Of a DNA stretch of 64,000 nucleotides, positions 55,886 to 64,000 are shown piece after piece. The position numbers and the translations under genes are program-made. The stretch is taken from the NCBI GenBank assembly GCA_015680685.1, contig MNCI01004656.1:1049240-1113239 (forward strand), written 5' to 3'. The stretch comes from Gnetum montanum (taxonomy: Eukaryota > Streptophyta > Gnetopsida > Gnetales > Gnetaceae). Numbering within the stretch: position 1 is the stretch's first letter; each line of letters starts with the position of its first letter. The notes beneath the pieces were generated by a model. That model ran no database searches and was not told the origin of the DNA. It was given only the letters and a program-made list of their open reading frames with translations.

Positions 55886-57636
55886 CTACAATCACACGGG
55901 CCAAGCATTAGTAAGATTTTTTTGCAAGTTAAGTTATACCTTACTGCTTGCCTTAATTAATGATCTTATGTTATCATGTGTGATAGTGCCTGAAAGTTTG
56001 TAATAATGAGTCCTGTGACTTAGGTGGTTTCCATTTTAGTCTCCCGGTATACCTAAGGGTTAAATGATTTTTAGGCACAATTGTTCTAAGTGTTAGAGTT
56101 AATTAACCTAGTTGATGTCCTTTGGATAATGATAAATTTCAAAAATGTTAGGCACTTTTCAGCAAGTGTCCCTCCCCCATGACTAAACTGAACACTTTAG
56201 GTTCAAGCAGGTTCAAACGGAATTAGAATCGGAGTACTAGCAAGCGAGATAGAGTGAGAAAAGCAAGGGCCACACAATTGCGAGTTGCAGAGAAAAATTT
56301 CAAAAACTCCCCCTGTGTAAATGGCAAAATNNNNNNNNNNNNNNNNNNNNGTCACCTATTTATAGACAGATGGGATTTTCTTGAAATTAATGTTGGAAAT
56401 TGAGGACATTGGCTATGATCAAAATGTTCTAGGGTAATTTTATGAATTCAAAGGCACCATTAATGATGACGGTGTGGATTTTATCAATACAACCTTGGGT
56501 GGTAAGAAAAAGGGTATTTAATGATACATTGGAACGGTAAAATTCAAAGGGATAATAATAAGGAAAGAATGTTAGGAAAAATGATGCTAAGGATAAGAAA
56601 TGGTGTGTGTGTGCTATGTCATAAGTGAGAATTACAAAACATTACACAAGTTGGTCCTCCCCAAAGTAGCTTCCAACCTATAATGCCCTTGTGTAACCAT
56701 ACTTAAAGTGTTCATGGGCACTAGAAGGGTTAAATGTAATCCGCACAAACTCCACAAAACACAGACATGTAAATATCACGAACAGTGAGATGAAACGAAC
56801 TATAGAAAGGGATCGTAGATATTGGGACATGAGGTAACTAACCCAGGGCATAGTGAATCCTGCGTGCAAAGCATGATTAAGGTGTCATTACCCCATCATT
56901 CCAAGATCAGGACCAAGTCCATTCCTCTAATCAGTGACATCGCATTTTTTCATCCCATGATGAGCAACTATGAGAGTACCATAACAACAAGGTGTACAAT
57001 CACTTGGCATTTCATTCAAGGGAGGTGATTTTTGTTTTATGGCACTTTTATTTTCTTTTTCTTCTCTTTTTTTTTTGAAAACTGAATCTAGAGAAGCCAA
57101 CAACCTTCAGGCATGGGTGCATGTCTTTCTAGTGGGATCCCCTAGAACAACATTGGATTTTTGAGTGCCCTTTTGATTACTCTTACTCCCATTTTTCATT
57201 AGATCTACAAGGATCTTAGTACAACCATATTGCATGATAACTTCCACAGAGGCCACCAAAGAGAATCCACAAATCCCCTTCATGTCACACCCTAATCATT
57301 CCCTCTTTGTCCATCCTTCTTCATTCTGGGTACAATAAACATAAAATTAATTTTAATTTTTTCATAATTTCAAGAATATCACTGTACCCTCGAATAGAAC
57401 CTCTTATTTGTAGAATGGATGAGTGGGTGTAATGGGCTCACTGTCCAAATAATTGATTACTCATGACTTAATAATATAGAACACACCTCAACCAATGATC
57501 CACATGAGTGTTTTATTCATGAATGAGATTACTTACAAAAGCGTAAAAAGACAAAAAGACAAAAAAACATACAAAAACACAAAAATATAAAAAGATAAAA
57601 CAAAAAATTAAAAAATTAAAGAAAAATAAAAAGTTA
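55886..57636 (-). other. Internal spacer of element C
   Basis: No coding domain recognised. It contains a 20-N assembly gap (56331-56350) and A-rich simple sequence (about 57541-57625). The part 56640-57360 shares phrases with the 3' non-coding regions of elements A and B on the opposite strand (for example 'ggtcctccccaaagtag' against 'ctactttggggaggacc'), so this spacer includes the same non-coding module. Confidence 0.55.
56331..56350. other. Assembly gap (20 N)
   Basis: Run of N inside the spacer of element C, next to tataga-containing sequence. True size unknown. Confidence 0.99.
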
Positions 57637-58697
57637 TTAATCCTGATTGTTATGGGAATGGGGGATATCCCCCATAACTAATCGGTTGAGCATGGCCAGG
57701 ATTAATAAATGAAGAATGAGAATCCTTGCATGTTGGAAATATTCGGGCTTGGTCATATTTACCTCGTCGGGGTTTACACACTTGATTGTAATAAGCATAG
57801 TGGGGTACTTTATACAATGTACTTCCCGAATAACAAGTTGACCCACTATGATGTTTGTGCTCGGACGATGGTATGCAAGGATTAGCATGATGCCTCCCAT
57901 GGTTGTGTTCATTGGGCCGTATGGTTGTTGGAGTGTGAGTTGGTGGCCTTGATGAAGTTACATGAGGTGTTGGGTTCAAAGGTAAGGGTGCATCACAATG
58001 TGGGACTTGTGCTGAATTAGAGGATGCAGTGGCCTTGGGATTGTGTTGTCCCTTCTTATGGCCATGTTTAAAGAAAGGATGCTTTTTGATACTGAGGAGG
58101 CTTTGCACTGCTGTTATTAGTAGTAGGACAAGTGTCGTTCATGGGTTGTTGTTGTGGTGCAGGCATCTTAGGAATAGTTGGTGGCGATGTATTAGGAGGG
58201 AAAGGATGAGAATATTGAAAGTTAGGAGGAGTATAAGGTGCACAAGGTGGTGGTTGTGTTGGAGGCCTGGGTTGATAGTATTGTGAAGAATAGTAATGTG
58301 GTGAGATAGAGTATGTTGGCTCAGTTGGAGAAACAAGATGTTGAATGTGATAAGCATTTGGATTTGGATGATATGAAGGGTGTCTCCACTCTAAGGGTGG
58401 TCTCCCCCACGACTTGGATTGTTGCCACTATGATTGAACACAGTATCTCTGTACAAACTATGGATGTAACGTGTTTGCCCAATGCTCACGTAAGTGTAAC
58501 AATATTTGGCATTGGCCTTTGGGGTGATCGTACAGGCATATGTTGCATTCATACGTATGATTGGTAGTTAAACTCTTATTTTCCTTATCCCTTCTTTCTG
58601 AATGTCTAATGTTTTTTCCTGCTTCTTGGGTTGTCAAAACTCTATCTCCAATAATGTTGATATATTCTTCACACTTTTGATTCATCCATTCCAACAT
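57637..58697 (-). pseudogene. Gag C-terminal part: CCHC knuckle and Pro/His/Tyr-rich linker
   Basis: The segment 58458-58697 contains CNICLYDHPKGQC, a C-x2-C-x3-H-x4-C zinc knuckle with all four ligands present, preceded by a Lys/Glu-rich helix. Below it, 58139-58357 and 57650-58108 read as Pro-, His-, Tyr- and Ser-rich low-complexity protein in shifting frames. Element B has the same order (knuckle at 14491-14532, Pro/Tyr-rich part to 15000), but its knuckle His is Tyr. The knuckle would bind the element RNA. Frameshifts are present. Confidence 0.65.
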
Positions 58698-58850
58698 TTT
58701 ATTGATCTTTGCCTTGGCTTCTTCTAACGTTTGTTGTATTGGAAAAGATGATTCTTTCTCCTTGTGATTGGTTGATTTCTCCTTTTTATGATCATGGACC
58801 TTTGTTAAGTTGAAATTTTGGTCTCATTGATGTTTTTCAACACTCTCCCA

Positions 58851-59237
58851 TCAAGCGATTTCTCCTTCTTCTTTTGCTACCTGCTTAATAAGCACTTGGA
58901 CTTGATGGGTTTGTAGTTCGTATAGTTGACCTTGGGCATACATGCCTAAGGTCTCTCTTGTTTCATTACGTAGCCCATCAATGATATGGTACATTAGCCT
59001 TTCCTTGGAAAACCCATGGCCTAGATAGTTGTTTAATAGAGCATAATATCTTTCTAAGGCCATGTCCAAGGGTTCATGTTGTGCTTGTTTCCATCCTTGG
59101 ATTTGTTTCCTCAAGCTTGACACTCTTGCGTAGGTTTGATATTTTTTGTTAAATACTTCTACCATTGTTGACCAACATCGTATTGAATTAGGTTTTAATG
59201 ATCTATACCATACTTTTGCTTGGACAACGAGTGTCAT
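58851..59237 (-). CDS. Gag core of element C (partial open frame)
   Basis: A 128-residue open stretch: AKVWYRSLKPNSIRCWSTMV, YQTYARVSSLRKQIQGWKQ, then ALERYYALLNNYLGHGFS, LRNETRETLGMYAQGQLYEL and VAKEEGEIA. This is the 'retrotransposon gag' domain, with the W..L....I.(C)W..(M)...F start and the usual downstream helices. Gag builds the particle. The end aligns closely with element B near 13950-14150. The first codon lies inside the domain; the true N-terminus is further upstream (towards 59640, where 'ATGCCTTTCC' on the minus strand is a candidate) behind frameshifts. A stop lies just after the core. It is one of the best preserved retroelement frames in the window. Confidence 0.8.
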   Translation of the reverse strand: MTLVVQAKVWYRSLKPNSIRCWSTMVEVFNKKYQTYARVSSLRKQIQGWKQAQHEPLDMALERYYALLNNYLGHGFSKERLMYHIIDGLRNETRETLGMYAQGQLYELQTHQVQVLIKQVAKEEGEIA

Positions 59238-59749
59238 GGGAAAGAGCTTAAGGTTTTGCCAATCATTATCAATGTTATTCCATATACAGGCATCGTAGAA
59301 GGTTTGTAAATGTTGATGCGGATCTAAGTCATAGCCTACTGAAAAATTAGGAAAGCTGTTTAAATTAAGCCTAGGTAGACGGCTCTCTTTACGATGCCTA
59401 CATGAGATTCAAACAACCTCTTGTATTTACGTTAAGCTTGTAGTGGCCAGTGGGGATTCATCGTCATCAGGTAAGTTATGCTGTCATGTGTTGTGATGAC
59501 GTTGTTTTTGTTCATATTCATAAGAAACTCCCAATTCAGGTTGTATACTCCAATCTTCATCATCATATAGTTCTTTGGTTCTCCAATGAACTTCCTCACT
59601 AGGTGTGGAATTATTGTAATCTTGTAGGAAAGGCATTGTTGTGTGTGAATTTATGTGACTTTTTATAATTACTTATTTTCTAAAAGATATATCATTAATA
59701 CCTAAACAACGACCTTGTATGATATAACTAATCTAGATAACTGGCATCG

Positions 59750-59767
59750 TCCCTGGCAATGGCGCCA
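59750..59767 (-). promoter_or_regulatory. Primer-binding site of element C, tRNA-Asp type
   Basis: Minus-strand TGGCGCCATTGCCAGGGA, one base after the 5' LTR. It fits a plant tRNA-Asp 3' end with two G-to-A changes and confirms the minus orientation. Confidence 0.85.
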
Positions 59768-59768
59768 A

Positions 59769-60584
59769 TGATGAGTGGTGAGGTACCCTTACATTCAACC
59801 ATACGAATACGAGCGTTCTCATGTGCGATCCGGTTGAACTCCGCAGACGGACTAGTTCTGGCACCTATATAGTTAGCCTTAGGTCATAGTTCGTTGTCTT
59901 CCCACCTGGACTAGTATTATATTTGTCACGTATGGTTTAGTCCAGAGTGAGGTGTATGATGTGTTCCTAATCTAATGATACTCCTAAAGGCAAGGGAAGA
60001 TAATATTAACTAAGCTAAGCTAGGAGAAAAAGAGCAAAAGAATCTAATCTAGCCTAAGTGCGATGAGCATCCATTCCTTGATTACTCGTACACATCTTGG
60101 ACTTCGTGCATGACTACCACTAGGATTACCAAGCGCAAATCCTAGGTATGCCACTGGGTTACTAGGTAATCACACTTAAATGCTCGTAATCAAGTCGTAC
60201 TCATTCCGCGTTCTCAGAGATAAGGGTGAGGGAGACTAATTAGGAAAGCAGTAAATAACAATTAAATAAATAAATAAACAAAGTGAATGCTGCAATGATG
60301 AAGTAATATTGATCTTTATTTTTGGTCATGTGTGTGTCCAAGTACGTCACACTCGAATAAAGGATGTCGTACAATTACATTCACCACACTACGGGCAGAC
60401 ATGGGAAAATAATCTATCTCTGGAGGGATCAAACTGCTAGAGCTTTGCTACTTCTATTCTATATCTTTTAAACAAGGGAGATCAGCTTCTTATTTATAGA
60501 CATTACGGTGGACTGCGATATCGCATACGCGATATCACAGGGGACGATGCGATATCATGGCCCATACGATATTGCATTCCATCA
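59769..60584 (-). repeat. 5' LTR of element C (816 bp)
   Basis: TGATGAG...CCATCA on the plus strand. TATA-like tatttatagac near 60491. GATATC palindromes at 60517, 60531 and 60551 and a GATATT at 60569. Confidence 0.93.
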
Positions 60585-60589
60585 CTTAC
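60585..60589 (+). repeat. Target-site duplication of element C, right
   Basis: CTTAC, identical to 52243-52247. Confidence 0.92.
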
Positions 60590-60609
60590 TAAAAAAAATA
60601 AAACCATAT

Positions 60610-61140
60610 ACAAAAAGAAAATTCTCCATTTTAATCAAATCATAGATTGTTGGATCCAACCCTAACATGAGAAAAAAGATAATAAATCTTGAATTATGAT
60701 GTGGTTAAACTTACCCTCATGATCATTGCTATTTCAAAATTTGAAATTTAATGCTTTGAAATGAAATCCTTTGCTGCTAGCTTCGTACCCTTGCTCTGTG
60801 GCCTTCTATGACACTGCTACGCACCCAGGGTTTGCTACATGCAAGTTAAGGTGAAAGTGAAAATAAAAGTGATAATAATAGTTGATACTATTCATTTTAT
60901 TTTATTTTTATATTTTACTCCATGATGCAAGGGTTTGTAACTCGCATTTATTCATAGCTTAAATGTCTTATCATAGTTTTATAATAGTAATGCATCTTAC
61001 ATTATTATTATGCTACTTGCAGTTTGATATGTATGTTGTGAGGACATGCAAGAAGCACTCTCTTGCATTTCAAAAACTATGAGCTATTGCGAGTAGTAGT
61101 TGAGTGCAATTTCAGCTAGAATACACAAACTGCAATGCAT
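60610..61140 (+). repeat. Diverged repeat, copy 2
   Basis: Aligns by eye with 48083-48420 (see there) in the same orientation, and also ends in a loose tract of tgcaa / cttgcag / aactcgcattt words. No coding signal. Confidence 0.58.
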
Positions 61141-61564
61141 TGCTACTAGGATTACCTTGTAGTATCCATAGCATATTGAAAGAAATTCTAACATATATTA
61201 ACAAAACCTAAAAATTAACACCCGAGGTAGAATAATCTCTTGGGATAACAACATTTCTATTGTAAAGTTAGTATTTAATTTTAAAAGTTATGATTAGCCA
61301 TTGGATGATAGTTAACTATGATGAGTATTGGATGATAGTTAACTTTGATGAGTTTGACACCGTAGTATAATAGCCAAAACTAAAATTTACCACCTAAGGT
61401 ACAAGAATCTTTTAGGATGCCATCACTTGTATCGTAAACTAAGTATTTAATTGAAAAAGTTATGAATAGTCATTACATAAAATTTAAGTATAATAACTAC
61501 GAAACATAAGGACAATAAGAATTATATAAGTTTTTATCTTTATTGTTAGATAAAGTATGTGATT
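61141..61564. other. AT-rich spacer with short internal repeats
   Basis: Short direct repeats such as attggatgatagttaact (61302 and 61328 regions) and paired phrases ('aaaattaacacccgaggtag' / 'aaatttaccacctaaggtac'). No gene recognised. Confidence 0.5.
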
Positions 61565-61980
61565 TTCATTTATGATTTAATGTTGGATGTTAATTTAAAC
61601 ATTGTGTTACATTGGGCTTGAATGATAGCATTACTTTAGGGTTTATGGTTTAGGATTAAGGAACCATAGCATTAGCTTAGGGTTTAGGGTACATGGTTTA
61701 GGTTTCAGGGTTTAGGGTTAAGGAAGTCACAATGGCCTTACACATAATCCTCTTACTTTGATAGTCTCTTCCTTCATTTATGATTTAATGTTGGATGTTA
61801 ATTTAAACATTGTGTTACATTGGACTTGAACCATAACATTACTTTAGGGTTTAGGGTTAATGAACCATAACAATAATTTAGGATATATGGTTAGGGTTAA
61901 TGAACTATAGTAATACTTTAGGGTTTAGGGTTTAGGATTAAGAAATTCACTAGGTTAAGGAAATCACATTGGCCTTCCAA
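61565..61980 (+). repeat. Interstitial telomere-like (TTTAGGG) repeat, 208-bp units
   Basis: Two units start with ttcatttatgatttaatgtt at 61565 and 61773, a 208-bp period. Each then passes into degenerate plant telomere motif: tttagggttta near 61634, ttagggtttagggt near 61678, cagggtttagggtt near 61706, tttagggtttagggtt near 61843 and tttagggtttagggttta near 61917. It is not a pure telomere array. Each unit ends with a 'ggcctt.....atcctc/gacctc' phrase that also opens the satellite units to the right. Confidence 0.8.
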
Positions 61981-64000
61981 ATGACCTCTTCCTTTTGATA
62001 GCGTTAAATTTCAAGCAATTTTTCCTTACATGAATGCTTGAATGCCTACTAGTTGGGACTATAGGAGGGTGCTAGCTACATTACCTTGTAGTTCAATTAG
62101 AATTTAGAACCAAATAACACTCTATCTTTTAGAAGCTAGGATTTTAGAGCAATTGTGCCCTTTCAGAAGGTTCGACTACCTTCCGATGGGGATTGTGAGA
62201 GGATGCTAGTTGCACGACCTCATAGTTTTTCCAGAAATTGAAACTAGATGACAACTTGCCTTCCACTTGATCTTGAGCCTTTTGAATGAACATGTTCCTT
62301 TTGGTAGCATCAATTTATGAGTAATTGTTTTCTTCTAGAAGGTTCGATTACCTTCTGGTAGGAATTGTGGGAGGGTGCTAGTCACACCCCTTTGTAGTTC
62401 TACTAGAAATTGCATCCAAATGATGACATGTCTTCTGAAAGCTAGGATCTTGAAGTAATTAAACCATTTTGAAAGGTCTAAGTGCCTCTAGTGGGAACTT
62501 CGAGAAGGTGCTAGTCACACTCCCTCATAGTTCAGTAGGAATTTTCAACTAAATGATCCTTTATTAATTGGAAGCCACAATCTACAAGTAATTATTTGTA
62601 ATCGAAAAATCTTAATGCCTTTTGGATGATCATCATGCTTTCAATAGCATCAATTTACGAGTAATGTTTCCCTTCTAGAAGGTCTAGGTACCTTTCGATA
62701 GGGACTATGGGAGGGTGCTAGTCACACCCCCTCATAGTTCTACTAGATATTGCATCTAAATGACAACCTATCTTCTAGAATCCATGGTCTTGGAGAAATT
62801 GAACCCTACTAGAAGATCTGAGTGCCTTCCAATGGGGACTATGGAAGGGTGCTAGTTGCACTCCCTCGTAGTTTGGCAAAATTTACAACTAGGTAATCCT
62901 TTGGCATCCAAAAGCCATGATCTCCAAGAAATTAGTCATAACTAGAAGGTCTTAATGCCTTTTGATTGATCATCTTCCTTTGAGTAGCATCAATTTATGA
63001 GTAATTATTCCCTTCTGGAAGGTTTAGTTAACTTTCGGTAGGAACTGCAGGAGGGTGCTAGATGCACCCCATCGTAGTTCTATGAGAAATTTCATCCAGA
63101 TGATGATCTACCTTCCAGAAGCTAGGATCTTAGAGTAATTAAACCCTTCCAAAATGTTTGAGTGCCTTCTAGTGGGGATTGCTGGAGGATGCTAGTTACA
63201 CTCCCTCGCTGTTTAGCAGGAATTTGCGACCAGATGATCCTCTGTCATTTGGAAGCCATGATCTCTAGGTAATTATTTGCAACTAGAAGGTTTTAATGGC
63301 TTCTAGTTGATCTTGGGCCTTTCGGATGACCATTTTCTTTTTGGTAGCATCATTTTATGAGCAGTTATTCTAGAAGGTCCAACTACCTTTGGGTAGGGAC
63401 TACAGGAGGATGCTAGTTGCACCCCCATGTAGTTCTACTAAAAAGTACATCTAGATGGTGACCTACCATCTAGAAGCGAGGGTCTTAGAGTAATTGAACC
63501 CTACTGGAAGGTTTGAGTGCCTTTTGGTAGGGACTATAGGAGAGTGCTAGCTGTAATTTCTCGTAGTTTAGTAGGAATTTGCAACTAGGTGATCTTTACC
63601 ATCTAGAAGCCATGATCTCCAAGTAATTATTCTCAATCAGAAGATCTTAATGCCTTTTAGTTGCTCTTTGACTCTCCAGATGACCATATTCCTTTTGGTA
63701 GCATTAATTTATAAGCAACTGTTCCCTTTTGGAAGGTTTGACTACCTTTCGATAGAGACTGTGAGAAGGTGTGACTACATCCAGAAGGTAGCCAGGATTT
63801 TGGAGCAATTGCGCTCTCTCAGAAGGTGAGTGCCTTTCGGTGGGGATTGCAGGAGGGTGCTAGTCGCACTCCCTTGTAGTTTGACATGAATTTGCAACCA
63901 AATGAGCCTTTGCCTTCTAAAAGCCATGATCTCTAAGCAATTATTTGCAACTAGAAGGTCTTAATCCCTTTTGGTTGATCTTAAGCCTTTCGTTGACGAT
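61981..64000 (+). repeat. Satellite-like tandem array, 340-360 bp units, dimeric
   Basis: The phrase ttggtagcatcaatttatga (with changes) recurs at about 61993, 62301, 62641, 62981, 63341 and 63695, giving spacings of about 308, 340, 340, 360 and 354. Each unit holds two related halves, each with gggagggtgctagt followed by cac..cccctcgtagtt and then a 'gaaattgc' or 'gaatttgcaac' phrase. Palindromic ccttctagaagg-type motifs recur. The array continues past the right edge. No protein reading is supported. Confidence 0.88.

Larger units (their letters stand above)
52248..60584 (-). mobile_element. Gypsy element C: complete non-autonomous element with extra ORF
   Basis: An 8337-bp element with LTRs at 52248-53029 (3') and 59769-60584 (5'), a perfect 5-bp target duplication (CTTAC), a tRNA-Asp-type primer site and gag on the minus strand. 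Between gag and the 3' LTR, about 5 kb, I found no protease, RT, RNase H or integrase. Instead there is a Pro/His/Tyr-rich region (57637-58357), a spacer with a 20-N gap, and a long interrupted ORF (53136-55885) with a plant-transposon-protein-like domain and a coiled coil. Gag is homologous to that of element B. In the first roughly 255 aligned LTR bases I counted about 22 differences, so the insertion is moderately old. Confidence 0.9.

Noticed and set aside
58029-58567. Plus-strand ORFs of 84-85 codons (Trp/Arg-rich)
   Set aside because: They are antisense shadows of the Pro/His/Tyr-rich gag linker of element C.
49357-60618. Shared aaaaaaaataaaaccatata at 49359 and 60591
   Set aside because: Its order relative to the 48083/60610 repeat pair is not collinear and the sequence is low complexity; probably chance.
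1-64000. CRISPR arrays, operons or bacterial systems
   Set aside because: None seen; the repeats are tandem or interspersed eukaryotic types and the genes are plant retroelement relics.

Overview
This window looks like gene-poor nuclear DNA from a seed plant with a very large, repeat-rich genome. A gymnosperm (conifer-like) is my best guess. That guess rests on inference: long AT-rich tracts, old Ty3/gypsy and Ty1/copia elements with many stops, LINEs, a MULE, degenerate TTTAGGG blocks and long non-coding spacers. There are no bacterial features. Nearly all recognisable coding sequence is mobile-element pol or gag, mostly dead. One plausible host gene (40749-41639) lies in a small island that keeps its CpG dinucleotides.

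Layout. 1-2233: 3' end of gypsy element A, inserted inside a minus-strand copia element (2234-3900). 5773-10550: a GC-rich LINE with an 18-bp target-site duplication and an unusual 3' domain. 12478-19914: gypsy element B with both LTRs, tRNA-Asp-type primer site, gag, protease, RT and RNase H but no integrase. 21400-23660: an old AT-rich LINE. 24900-27778: gypsy element D, with a degenerate coiled-coil ORF and a 3' LTR. 29080-33880: two facing gypsy pol fragments. 37000-38450: minus-strand copia gag-protease with a 470-bp LTR and an assembly gap. 38450-42000: host gene island. 42400-48000: degenerate ORFs and perfect tandem duplications. 49440-51700: minus-strand MULE transposase with a SWIM finger. 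52248-60584: minus-strand gypsy element C, complete with LTRs and a perfect CTTAC target duplication. 61565-64000: telomere-like repeats running into a 340-360 bp satellite array that leaves the window.

How the parts fit. A, B, C and D share TGATGA...CATCA-type LTR ends and a conserved block just before the 3' LTR. A, B and C also share GATATC palindrome clusters upstream of the TATA box. B and C share gag. B carries pol, whereas C has no recognisable pol and in its place carries a long ORF (53136-55885) with a domain resembling the 'putative plant transposon protein' type followed by a coiled-coil region. Element D carries a clear homologue of that coiled-coil part. This looks like a non-autonomous gypsy lineage with its own conserved extra protein and a former pol-bearing partner, and it is the most interesting system here. 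Domains with the same fold-like signature may also occur near 9.4 kb, 43.9 kb and 45.5 kb.

All family calls were made by reading translations by eye; no database search was run.
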